DNA of 64,000 nt from Helicoverpa zea (Eukaryota > Arthropoda > Insecta > Lepidoptera > Noctuidae). The stretch covers positions 5,514,120 through 5,578,119 of the forward strand of contig NC_061455.1 of assembly GCF_022581195.2 (NCBI RefSeq). Direction: 5' to 3'. The notes beneath the pieces were generated by a model. The model did no database searches. It was not told where the DNA came from and saw only the letters and a list, made by a program, of their open reading frames with translations. Positions 25,201 to 33,900 of the stretch are shown one piece after another. The translations under genes and the position numbers were made by a program. The stretch's first letter is position 1; each line of letters starts with the position of its first letter.

Positions 25201-27348
25201 TTGTTCCTCGGCTTTCTGTTCTACAACGTCGGCGAGGACGCGGCCTACGTGCGGACTAACTACAACTACCTGTACTTCAGCCTCATGTTCCTCATGTTCA
25301 CCGCCTTCAGTGCTGTTACTATAAGCTGTGAGTATCTAATAACATACCGGTGACATTTAGGCAATAAGTACTAGACTAACAAAATCTCCCCTGAATTGAA
25401 GAAGTTTTTTGGTGAGAAATCAACAAATGATTCCTCTCGCTGTGGGTGCAGCATAAAGGTACTCTCTTACTCACTAAAACCCACCATATTCCTTCTTAAG
25501 CCCTTTATGTACGAGGGCCACGGTAGCTGTTTCGGACAATCCCGCAGCCCCGGATAGTGAAGCTAACTGACCTGGTAATTTAGCCTCTAAGATAGACATT
25601 AGAAGTACAGAAACAGCATGCATCCATAACATTAAAGACGAAATATTGCTTTATGAAAATACCTAGAAGAATAGCTGCCCTTATGAGTCAACCACTAACA
25701 AGTATGCGAAAAGGTTGCATGCACGAGTAAACGGCAATTTACAATGAACTTGAAACGACAAAGTATTGCCAATCATATCTGACTCAGAGCACGTAATTAG
25801 GTCAACCAACGGAAGCTACATATACATATATAACTGAATAATTAAGATTCGATTCACACGTTCATGTTGTAGTGTTTATATACAATGTTCTGAAATTAGC
25901 AGAGCGCATCAAATTACTACTTCGTTTGTAATGATTCTAAAATAGACTTGAGAGTATGTCCTCATTAAAGAGAGCTTTTCTTTGTTAACTAAATGTAATT
26001 GACTTTTAAAATTTTAGAATAATATTAGTAGCTCTTGTTCTTTCTGCCTGTTTCCAAGTTATTTGGGATCGGCGTAATATGTTTTCCGCTTTCTTCTCAG
26101 TCAGCCGTCATACTAAAATTCACTCCCTTCTTATTCATGTCATCATTTGACAAAAAAAATTGTCTTCACTTTGGAATAGATAAATGAATTACCCATCGCA
26201 CTCTTTATGAGATTGATTTTTCATAAGATAAGACTGTCTTGAATTTATGTTATTTACTTCATCCCTAAAACCACTATTCTCGCCAAGTCTGAAGAATGAC
26301 GATTTGCAACTAAATTGCAACCAAATGGAACGTATTCCTCCACACATTCTTTCCCAAACATCAAAAAATGGCTTATACGACACAAAGTTTGGCAAAAACC
26401 ACCAATCATATATATTTTTGTTCACAGTCCCCGAAGAAATACCCCTGATCCGACGGGAGCACTTCAACAGATGGTACACCGCGGGCGCCTACTACATGTC
26501 GACCATCGTATCGACGCTACCCACCCAGACTGTCTGCACTCTCTCCTACGCCATCATCACGTACTGGCTGACGGGCCAGCCCACTGATATCCGCAGATTC
26601 GCTGGCTTCTGCTGTGTGCTGCTGTTGGTCTCTTACGTGGCGTTGGTCAAAGGACTCCTTGTTGGATCCTTGTTTAATGTTAAGGTTAGTTCAATTGGTT
26701 TTGTTACTATATTGAGTTAGTGTGTTGTAGTTATACTTTGATTCTAAACTCTAAGTATCTACACGATTTTCAACAACAATCTATAATGATTTTAGTAGGA
26801 TTGAAGATATAATTCGTCTATACAGATTTATTTTTGATGCTATTGTTCAGGATTTAAGAATTCGCTAAATTTAAATAACTTGCATACGATTCTCTGATCA
26901 TAAAAGAAGAAAAAACCCAAAATATTTAATTTAGGTAGTCGTATACTTACTTAATATGTTGCTTTCACAACGTGTATTATAACAAAGAATTTCCTCATTA
27001 CAGAACGGAGTAGTATTCGGTCCATTCTTCATAATGCCGTTTACCATATTCTCCGGTTTCTTCCTCCGCTACTGCGACGCACCGTTCTTCGTGCGCTGGT
27101 TATTCCAAGCTTCATTCCTCAAGCACGGGTTAGTCGGGCTGGTCCTGTCCATCTACGGCATGGATCGGCCCAACCTCGTCTGCTCGGAACTCTACTGTCA
27201 CTACACGTACCCCACTCAATTCCTTATGGACACCTTCGTCTTAGGTGAGAAGTTCTCCATGCTTATCGTAGCCTTACTTAGCATAGGTTCTATCGTTAGT
27301 ATACTAGCCTTTCTAATACTAAAAATTAGATTAAAGAACAAATGGTGA
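1148..27348 (+). CDS. ABC transporter subfamily G half-transporter (ABCG1/ABCG4-like), 10 coding exons
   Basis: Exons: 1148-1265, 8080-8197, 20145-20331, 21229-21374, 22804-23042, 23834-23944, 24459-24619, 25141-25327, 26428-26684, 27004-27348; together 1869 nt, 622 residues, open throughout. The ATP-binding domain (about residues 20-250) has Walker A GQSGAGKST (62-70), Q-loop Q107, signature LSGGQ (162-166), Walker B VMFLDE (182-187), D-loop SGLD (190-193) and H-loop H219. Six hydrophobic segments follow: about 370-388, 403-422, three between 440 and 532, and 590-615, with a Cys-containing loop before the last. NBD-then-TMD order and length are those of ABCG half-transporters. Motifs such as SCYILQDD and SIYGMDR point to the ABCG1/4 branch, whose characterised vertebrate members export sterols and lipids; the substrate here is unknown. 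It should work as a dimer. The start was chosen because it opens the frame continuous with exon 2. It is the tandem paralogue of the gene at 30823-52277. Confidence 0.93.
2248..2300 (-). repeat. Non-LTR retroelement 3'-end fragment
   Basis: atcatcatcctccgatcc followed by ttggggttggcttccaag is the reverse-strand 3' tail (GATGATGAT end) of a widespread lepidopteran retroelement. Related pieces lie at 12232-12304, 22510-22665 and 23303-23405. Confidence 0.55.
3244..3489 (-). mobile_element. Truncated LINE, 3' end, minus strand
   Basis: On the minus strand this encodes GRGRPKKLWMDCVKVDMARN and later KEKTCCAGPK, the C-terminal end of a lepidopteran LINE reverse-transcriptase ORF, followed by the untranslated tail ending in GATGATAATGATGG. 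It aligns with the + strand copies at 35718-36290 and 46390-46500. It is severely 5'-truncated and inactive. Confidence 0.75.
4339..4475. repeat. Dispersed repeat fragment ('gactaaaaaccg' family), copy A
   Basis: Contains gagactcttgctgactaaaa followed by a segment ending gggccgcggtaac and ccccgcagccc. A diverged copy in the same order lies at 25408-25555. I recognise this as a common lepidopteran interspersed repeat; its class is not clear from a fragment. Confidence 0.55.
5038..5082. repeat. Perfect 19-bp inverted repeat (hairpin)
   Basis: Positions 5038-5056 and 5064-5082 are exact reverse complements (19 of 19) around the 7-base loop cagacct. In the gene 1 pre-mRNA this would form a short stable hairpin. 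It is shorter than a typical insect pre-miRNA and is probably a mobile-element relic. Confidence 0.6.
8080..8197 (+). CDS. ABCG gene 1, exon 2 (Walker A)
   Basis: Carries the P-loop GQSGAGKST with catalytic lysine K68, then LMDILAGY. Acceptor tgtcccag, donor gtgagt at 8198. Intron phase 2. The exon is isolated between introns of 6.8 and 11.9 kb. Confidence 0.93.
8860..8906. repeat. 47-bp bulged palindrome
   Basis: The outer arms aaaaatattgagttt and aaactcaatattttt pair over 15 bp, and the centre agttactagtaact is itself a perfect 14-bp palindrome; a 3-base bulge lies on the left side. Probably the ends of a collapsed small inverted-repeat element. Confidence 0.55.
10154..10299 (+). repeat. 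Palindromic MITE, copy 1 (inverted relative to 45801-45946)
   Basis: Ends ccgtcttaccac and gtagtaaggccat are imperfect inverted repeats, and the interior carries a second inverted pair (gacttgtctaaaaaaa with ttttttagacaagtg). The same ~146-bp element is in intron 4 of gene 2 in the opposite orientation. It has no coding capacity; the size fits a mariner-type MITE. Confidence 0.7.
12232..12304 (-). repeat. Non-LTR retroelement 3'-end fragment
   Basis: catcatcatctcagcttttt followed by gaggtcggcttccagtctaa and acagctaag is the reverse-strand tail of the same retroelement family as at 23303-23405. Confidence 0.6.
14735..14900. repeat. Probable dispersed mobile-element fragment
   Basis: A 'tttgtttgtttgta ... 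cgggtacggcagacgtttcc' arrangement resembles the common lepidopteran interspersed repeat also seen at 20395-20560 and 43110-43300. Identification is by overall likeness only. Confidence 0.35.
20145..20331 (+). CDS. ABCG gene 1, exon 3 (Q-loop)
   Basis: Encodes residues 79-141, including SGNIYVNG and the Q-loop in YILQDD (Q107), then a Lys/Arg-rich end (KQQKKRR). Acceptor tttcag, donor gtaagt at 20332. Intron phase 0. Confidence 0.93.
20332..21228. other. Intron 3 of ABCG gene 1: contents
   Basis: About 0.9 kb. The first part (about 20395-20560) is a dispersed repeat: cttcatgcaaaaactatcgc, then a conserved-looking gattttgattaaa block, ending cgagaagcgggtgaaactac. The remainder shows nothing recognisable. 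Confidence 0.45.
21229..21374 (+). CDS. ABCG gene 1, exon 4 (ABC signature, Walker B)
   Basis: Encodes LSGGQKKRL and VMFLDEPT. The next intron splits the serine codon just before GLD (phase 2), the same place as in gene 2, and both exons are 146 nt. Donor gtaaac at 21375. Confidence 0.95.
21375..22803. other. Intron 4 of ABCG gene 1: contents
   Basis: About 1.4 kb. A degenerate retroelement 3'-end fragment is visible around 22510-22665 (tgcctacctgacctcatcaa and cagttacctctttatccctt), the same family as at 23303-23405. The rest is unassigned. Confidence 0.45.
22804..23042 (+). CDS. ABCG gene 1, exon 5 (D-loop, H-loop)
   Basis: Encodes GLD, the H-loop in TMHQPS (H219), and the CPPYHNPVDF end of the NBD. 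It is markedly GC-rich against its surroundings. At 239 nt it equals the homologous exon of gene 2. Donor gtaagt at 23043. Intron phase 1. Confidence 0.95.
23303..23405 (-). repeat. Non-LTR retroelement 3'-end fragment in intron 5
   Basis: cctccgagcctttttcccaa, then gttggggtcggcttccagtc, cagctgagtaccagtg and gcgactgcctatctgac form the typical order of this widespread lepidopteran retroelement end, on the minus strand. Confidence 0.7.
23834..23944 (+). CDS. ABCG gene 1, exon 6 (NBD-TMD linker)
   Basis: Starts LIEICVDNAS and continues into a polar linker of Asn, Lys, Glu and Ser. Acceptor tttcag, donor gtacgt at 23945. Intron phase 1. Confidence 0.88.
24321..24411 (+). repeat. 35-bp tandem repeat, about 2.6 copies
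   Basis: Units 24321-24355 and 24356-24390 differ at only a few bases (gaagcaatatatctcaattt, then gactatctattattt); a partial third unit follows to about 24411. A short minisatellite in intron 6 of ABCG gene 1, about 50 nt before the exon 7 acceptor. Confidence 0.75.
24459..24619 (+). CDS. ABCG gene 1, exon 7 (linker to first TM)
   Basis: Polar linker, then SPWKQFITLTRRSLL, the basic connecting helix that precedes TM1 in ABCG proteins. Acceptor ccttccag, donor gtaaaa at 24620. Intron phase 0. Confidence 0.88.
24620..25140. other. Intron 7 of ABCG gene 1
   Basis: About 520 bp of AT-rich sequence with proper GT-AG ends. I see no repeat or gene in it. Confidence 0.5.
25141..25327 (+). CDS. ABCG gene 1, exon 8 (TM1-TM2)
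   Basis: Encodes two hydrophobic segments (IHCAMALFLGFLFYNVG and YFSLMFLMFTAFSAVTIS) separated by a short acidic/polar loop. Acceptor ttttgcag, donor gtgagt at 25328. Intron phase 1. Confidence 0.93.
25408..25555. repeat. Dispersed repeat fragment, copy B (intron 8)
   Basis: Contains tcaacaaatgattcctctcg, tctcttactcactaaaaccc, gagggccacggtagctgttt and tcccgcagccccgg, in the same order as the copy at 4339-4475. Confidence 0.55.
26030..26150 (-). repeat. Degenerate LINE 3'-end fragment in intron 8
   Basis: Resembles the minus-strand LINE end at 3244-3489: an 'atttgggatcggcgtaatatgtttt'-like stretch followed by tcagtcagccgtcat and, at its right edge, gtcatcatt. Strongly diverged. Confidence 0.45.
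26428..26684 (+). CDS. ABCG gene 1, exon 9 (TM3-TM4)
   Basis: Opens FPEEIPLIRREHFNRWY, the conserved re-entry segment of ABCG proteins, followed by two hydrophobic stretches. Its 257 nt equal the sum of exons 9 and 10 of gene 2 (101+156). Acceptor gttcacag, donor gttagt at 26685. Intron phase 0. Confidence 0.93.
27004..27348 (+). CDS. ABCG gene 1, exon 10 (TM5-TM6, stop)
   Basis: Starts NGVVFGPFFIMPFTIFSGFFL, continues through the Cys-containing extracellular loop to the last TM, and ends KNKW then TGA. Its 345 nt equal the last coding exon of gene 2. Confidence 0.95.
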   Translation, partial: NGVVFGPFFIMPFTIFSGFFLRYCDAPFFVRWLFQASFLKHGLVGLVLSIYGMDRPNLVCSELYCHYTYPTQFLMDTFVLGEKFSMLIVALLSIGSIVSILAFLILKIRLKNKW

Positions 27349-27642
27349 TTTAATAAGGTAAGTGTAGTGCGACGAGATGTGGAAATCTCGTTTTTTTATG
27401 ACAATACAACTAGTCTGTTCGTGGTCGCAAACTGTAGAGTAAGCGATGTGTATCACGTCTGCATTATTTTATGATATCGTAACCAAACGAGTTTCTTCGG
27501 TAAATATGAAACTGAGAAACACAAGTATTTGATATTGTGAAAAGTGCTCCAATTTTATAAAGTACCTTATGTAATTGTACGGGAATATTGTAATAGAAAT
27601 ACTGATATTATATTGATTTGTAGAGTTTTGCTAAGCTTGAAG

Positions 27643-27648
27643 AATAAA
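27643..27648 (+). promoter_or_regulatory. Candidate polyadenylation signal of ABCG gene 1
   Basis: AATAAA about 295 nt after the TGA is the first canonical hexamer downstream; further ones lie around 28255 and 28470. No transcript evidence. Confidence 0.4.
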
Positions 27649-28494
27649 TGTAGTCTTCTGAGATACAAAGTAGATTGTACATCTTATAATTTTAAGTATA
27701 TTAGACATTCCAATGTAAATATTGTACATTTAAGCTACAATTTATTACCAGAGAGAATACGTATTACCAAATATATTTTATAATTTTATCGAACAAGACA
27801 TTTGTTTAATTTTTCACACTATCACCACATAAATGGTAGAATCAACCCAAAATATTATTTCTAAAACATAAAAACCACTGCATAAATGAAACTATTAGTG
27901 GTTATAAAACAAATTTAAAACATATAATCCTAAAAAAGGTTTTAAAGGCTTGATTCAACCGGACCGCTTATGATGGATCTATCGGAAGCTTTCGACACCT
28001 CTAATCATGATAGCAGTTATTGGTAAGCATTAATTTCATGGATTATTGATAAAATTGACACGTGCATTTGATTTTCATTTTCAATACAGGTGTATACCTT
28101 GAAATTTTAGATAAATACATTTAAACTGTAGTTGCATTTTAGCTCATTATGTATTTTTATTTGATTTTGGTTATATTATAATTTGGTATTTAACGTCAAA
28201 TAATATTAGTAAGGCTATTTTAATTGTAAATAAGTAAATTACTTTCATAGAATTAATAAAAATACAAAGGGATTTTATTGTATTAATTTTTTGGTTGAAA
28301 TAATTCTATGTTACGTTATATTATATCTTATGTACTAGAATGTATTTATATTAATCACTTAATGTTACATGATGTAAATTCAAATAATTATATCGTGTCG
28401 TATATGTTTTTTTCTTAAGTCTTGCCATAACGCGTATGAGTCATAAATGTAACAAATGCAATAATGTTAAACAATAAATATGTATTTATCATGT

Positions 28495-29201
28495 TGTATA
28501 TGTCACCGTAAGATTACAAACATCGTTAGATTACAATCTATCTCGAGAGATTGTAAACTGTTGAATTATTGTGAACCGTAACATCTGATTGCAATTTAAC
28601 GCATTATTTTTCGCTATATTATAATCTATCGATGAGAAATTGTCAAATTGTCAACTGTCCGAAAGCTCTCCCTGATTGGTCAGTCTTTTTGTAAGATCGA
28701 CCAATCACGACCAGCCGTGCATATACAAATATTAAAACACGAGAAATTAATGTAATTTAGGTTATGTTCGGAAACTAACACTAATTTGTTGGTTTATCGT
28801 TCAAACTGCTTTTCTTTGGTTAATCACAGATAAATTTTACATCCTCAACACTTTTATATAACTAAATCTAAAGATATAAGTTATTTTCAACAGGAAATCA
28901 ATTTATAATCACGAAAACACAGTTGTTGTTTACACAACCGACAACAAACGAAATAAACAAACAAAATGGCGAATGCCGGAGCGGCGGGGGCACATTACGT
29001 TCTACCAATCAGCGCGCAAGATGCATTCCGTTCTATGCCAGTTGACAATTTGACCGCTTTACATTGATAGATTATAATATAGCGAAAAATAATACGTTAA
29101 ATTGCAATCAGATGTTACGGTTCACAATAATTCGACAGTTTACAATCTCTCGAGATAGATTGTAATCTAACGATGTTTGTAATCTTACGGTGACATATAC
29201 A
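28495..29201. mobile_element. Non-autonomous TIR element with ~158-bp terminal inverted repeats
   Basis: The left arm (about 28501-28658, starting tgtcaccgtaagattacaaa) and right arm (about 29042-29195) are near-perfect inverted repeats. The palindrome extends outwards into tata/tata, so a TA or TATA target duplication is likely. The ~380-bp centre has no transposase but holds two CCAAT-type sites and a short GC-rich open frame. Most like a foldback or MITE-class DNA transposon; the superfamily is not determinable by eye. Confidence 0.8.
28966..29067 (+). CDS. 33-codon ORF inside the TIR element (doubtful)
   Basis: ATG in a favourable context (acaaaATGG) opens a GC-rich frame starting MANAGAAGAHYVLPISAQDA, with its stop inside the right inverted repeat. 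It is preceded by a leader-like AC-rich stretch. It could be a captured host promoter and first-exon fragment, or chance. I recognise no family. Confidence 0.2.
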   Translation: MANAGAAGAHYVLPISAQDAFRSMPVDNLTALH

Positions 29202-30672
29202 TATCATTTAATTTGATTTCACTAGTCAGACACAGATATAACTTTTAAACGATTCAGTTCGTTTGTTTGGTTCAGTCATAAACTTTCAGTGCTTTATGTA
29301 TTTACTTTAATATAAGCGTGTTGACTGAAGTAATGATAACTGAATAAGCAGATCAATTTGTTAGTAAAATAAAAGTTTTGTCTACAAAGTCCAAATACTC
29401 AGATTTAACCAACACAAACACAAACAACAAGTTAATTTTTTATGCTAAAAGAAAATGGGCTCGAGAAGGAAATATGTAAGTAAAAAATATTTTAATAAGT
29501 ATTTTTGAAAGAATTGTATGATAGTACTTGCACACTCAATGACGCAAGAGGCAAATAAAATGTACATACCGAATAACTTGACGAATAAACCATTCAACCT
29601 TACTATGACTTAGTTTTCTTCCCAAATCCTCTTTTTAAAAATACTCATAAAATAAACCGAATGAAATCATAGGCAAAAAACATATATAATAAGTACTTAA
29701 AAAAAGAACAAAGTAACTGAACTTCTTGTTTTTCTTTTGTTACTGTAGGTCATCACAAAAACGTAATGGGCCAAATAGTCGACCTTGAGTGATACCGTTA
29801 TGAGTAGACACGTTAACGGTATATGTTGTGCAGGTTGTGTTGTGTATCAATACAAAAGAGCCTTCATTATTCATTAGTATTTTACTTTTAGAAAATAACA
29901 AAAGTACCGAGATTGTTAAAAAATAAGGATAATAATAGAAGATAATAGAGCGGAGCGGAAGTTATTTGTATTGTATTTATTTATTTTTCATTCAAGCACG
30001 GGGAACCGGAGAGGTAAATTTTTGGGTTCGAAAGTTTCGTAACTGTATTGTGTGTGTATCTCAGAACCTATAAACCAGCCCATAGTTCGTAAGTTGTGGT
30101 AATACATTCATACTTCAGAGAGCATGTAAATGTTGGTCCTGCCCCTGATCTCCCTTCGATACTATCGTTCTATCTAACTTTTAGGGTAAGGGAAACCGAA
30201 AAGAGATGACTGTGAGATGTTCTCCTTCGAGAACAGGCGCTGAGGTCGAATATCGGTCTTGAGGACAATAATGTCTTAAACATCTTACCTAGCGACTCCA
30301 AATTAGTTTCCTTATCATTTGCATTTAAAATAATATAACGTATCTAATGCAAACTTAATCTTCATGAATTGTATTAATTATAAAAAGATACATCTTTTAA
30401 ATAGGTGTGATTTAATGATTTTATAAAATTTCATCATATCGAAAAGAAAAATTGCATTATCCTCGAAGACAAAGTTCGTTAAAATCCAAATTAGCATTTC
30501 GAACTTAATTTTATCATGAATTATCACACAGGACAAGAATTCAAATATAATAAGTAAAGATAAGTAACACTGGTCATTATTGTGTATCTAGTGATAAATA
30601 ATGTGTGAAGATAAATGAAACAGCAGTCGGGGTTCCAGTGTCCAGTGTAGTTTGCTTGCGACCTGCGCGCTA

Positions 30673-30741
30673 ATGAACATACTTCCTCTCGCGGCTTGGT
30701 CGTGCGTCTGCACCGATCCAATCTTCCAATTCCGCGCATAA
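30673..30741 (+). promoter_or_regulatory. Upstream ORF (22 codons) before ABCG gene 2
   Basis: ATG at 30673 opens a 22-codon frame (MNILPLAAWS...) ending in TAA 81 nt before the gene 2 start. It lies in the mildly GC-rich leader/promoter region. It matters only if transcription starts upstream of it. Confidence 0.3.
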
Positions 30742-30822
30742 TACGTGATAATCATTACCTTCCGTGCCGTCCGCCCCAGTTTGTGATATACTAAAATTCC
30801 GAAATTATAGTTCAGTGTTAAC

Positions 30823-30913
30823 ATGGATGTGGAAGCTGTAAGGGACGATATAAGCGTGGAAGATGGCAGTTTGATTGTTTACAACGATCTTGTGTACTCC
30901 GTTAATAAACCAA
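30823..30913 (+). CDS. ABCG gene 2, exon 1
   Basis: Encodes MDVEAVRDDISVEDGSLIVY and ten further residues plus one base. Donor gtaagt at 30914. Intron phase 1, as in gene 1. Confidence 0.87.
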
Positions 30914-33900
30914 GTAAGTATTTTGATAACGATTACCTATTAACCATAAGTAAAGTGTTTAATATGTAATGCTGTCAATATTTCTTATAAATCGCAAGTT
31001 TACATCAGCATGCAAATGCAAAAGTACGTGAATTGAATCTGTGTGAAGGTAATCATGTTCGCGCAGTACCTACAGTCGAATACCTTTAGGTACTTAAATA
31101 TTTCCGTGATACATACTCTTTTTCTTATTGTCATTTATTTAAACTTACTCAGTAGGTGTATACTTTACAAGTTTTATTTTATTTACAGAACAAGATAACA
31201 ATAGTAATATATCTAGGTAAAGTTAATCATATTTTAGGATCCTTTGCTTATGTAGATACAGAAAAAGACTATGTAGAATCTAGCTGCAATTTTTGCATTT
31301 TGTAGATTTCGGAATATAGTACAAGGTTAGAAGAAATATTGATACGAATCAATATTTTCTAGCTTTCCTTCCTTTTTTAATCCTTTTAAATTGAATTATT
31401 GGAAACTTCAAGAAGAAGTGTTAGTTTTCGCTTTATAAGTATCAGCTGTGGGTGTTATTTATTTACCCAGTATTACAGAGACTTGCGGATTTTATCTCAC
31501 GACAGACTGCAATATAGTCAAGCCCTCTAACCTTGCGCTCGTTAGCATCAGTGCAACCAAGTTCTTATTTCTTGTCTTAAAATATTATAACTAGTCATAT
31601 TTACATACAAAAGAAGTTTCCTCGTATCTATTTTATGTTTAAATCATGTTTGACGACCTCGATGGCGCAATGGTCATCATGCCGGACCGCCGAACCTGAG
31701 GTCCCGGGTTCGATTCCCGGTTCGGTCGACATTTGTGTGATGAGCATGCTTGTTGGCCGTGGTCTGGGTGTTATGATATGTATTTATAAATATGTATATA
31801 TGTAGCTATATGTAGTTTATCAGTTGTGTTAGCACCCATAACACAAGTTAATAAATAACTTACCATGGGGCTAACCGATCGTGTGTGAAAAAGGTGTCCC
31901 GACATTATTTATTTATTTTATTTTATTTATTTATGTTATTTCTTACAACAACAACTAGTTATAATTGCATATTATTAATTAAACTGTTGCAATGTTGTGA
32001 GTTTCAAAATGCACTGGTTTACGCAATTGATGCACTGCATAACTTATATAGGACTTTTTGATGTCTTACGCTGGACGCTGGTCGTCCAAACAATAAGGAG
32101 TAGAGTAGGTAGGTATTCAATATAGTATCGGTTGACGCAGATTGAGGGTGGCAAAACGATGATGAGATACAGATCAGTCTGTCAGCCATAAGGTGTGAAC
32201 GGTGAAAAGTGTGTTCGAACTAAATTATTGAAAGGGGTAAATCATTTTGTGTTGCCAATCTGGATTAAATTTATTTACACGTAGTAGTCAAGCATCTGAG
32301 ATAATACTAATTAATGAACAGCTCGTGAACAACGTATGACACCTCACTTATCAATTATTCGATAATCCTTCGCAACATTTCACGCTATTTATCGGTATAC
32401 TTACAGTATTGCATATTAATAACTTTAGTACAACAATATCAACTTGCTAGCACTTTCTCAGTAATTTGTGTCTTACCTGGAACATATTCTCTACACTATT
32501 GTGTTCACTTAACCAATCGGTTCTAAACGCAACCAGCTTACCAAAACTAGCTAACTTTACAAGAGATATCATTGTTCGCTCCTGCGCTCTATGCTACAGA
32601 CGCATTTCCCATCATTCAGATGGTAAATGTCAACGATAATTTTGCAAATAGGTTGAACACAACACTTTTACACGTCAAATTTTTACATTAAAAGCGATAT
32701 GAAGTCAGTATTGGGAATAGTTGCATAGCATTTGCAGTGATACTGTGAAGCTTTTATAACTTAACAGTGCGCAATTTTAAGCATGTCAAAATCTGCAGTC
32801 ACGTGAATCCGTGCTACGAGTATGAATAAAACTAAAACTGCCACTAAATGTCAACGAAACGAAATCTTTCCTTATTCATTACATTGCTAGTCGTTCGTCA
32901 CAACCATAAATTGTTAATAATTCAAACATTTAAATTCTATGATATCGATAAAAGGTCAATCAGTGATTTTTAATTTTTTTAAATTTTTTTCCTGCACATA
33001 TATATGTATGTACATACCTGCCTTAATTGAAGCCATTAGAGCCAAGTTTTTTTGTATTAATAGTAAAAAAAGATCGAAAATAAAGATACATTTTATTTTG
33101 AGGTATGTTGTTTTCAAAATATTTTTCAAATTCAAATTCAAATTCAACAATTATTATTTTAATGAAGGGTTTAGATTTGGATCAGTAAAAACATAAAGGT
33201 TCTATTTTAAGAATTTGTGTCGGGTGTTTGTGGTCAACGTCCACAAATGGCCTTCAAAACATAATCCAAAACACGTTTTCCTTAATAATTTTGTATTCAG
33301 GGTATATCTTAAGTATATAGATCCGTATCTTTAGTTAATCCGTCAGTATAGCTGTTTATGCATATTACGATTCACAAATATACATATAATTGCTTTGTGC
33401 TCTTATCATTTGAGTCGTATCTTGGTTTAGGTACATAATATACAAAATAACCTAATTATATCAGTGATTTTGCATTTGTAGTCAAACAGCTACTTTGTAA
33501 TTAAACAGGCATAATAAGTGTGAAAATCGAACTTTGTTTAAAAAAAAAGGCCAGTATTTCCAGGGGCATTATTCTCAGGGGCCATTATATCGGGCATTCT
33601 GCTACTAATAAAAGACCAATCGTATTCGATTGACATTTGATTGGTGTGCGATTGGTCTGTTATTTTGGTAATTTTGGTCTATACGGTAGTTTGCTGTACA
33701 ATCATTTTGCAATCGTAAATCATTTGCAGACAAAATGATTCATTATTGAATGACAGAAAAGGATAAAAACGTTTATTTCAAAGAAAAAATAGCGGAATGC
33801 CGCATACGCTTCAATCGTAATCGAGTCGGGATCGGATCTCAGTCGAATCGAGTCGAACGTAATTCGAATGTTGCTTAAGTAAAATTAGGAGAATCGGGCC

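Larger units (their letters stand above)
27349..30822. other. Region between the two ABCG genes
   Basis: About 3.5 kb holding the gene 1 3' UTR, a TIR element at 28495-29201 and the gene 2 promoter region. The piece just before gene 2 (about 30500-30822) is somewhat richer in G+C and contains an upstream ORF. No further gene is visible. Confidence 0.5.

Noticed and set aside
26247..26720. 157-codon frame
   Set aside because: It is ABCG gene 1 exon 9 read through into both introns; only 26428-26684 is coding.
31660..31732. Possible tRNA gene
   Set aside because: A and B boxes and a T-arm are present, but the acceptor stem does not pair and the SINE body continues directly; it is a SINE head.
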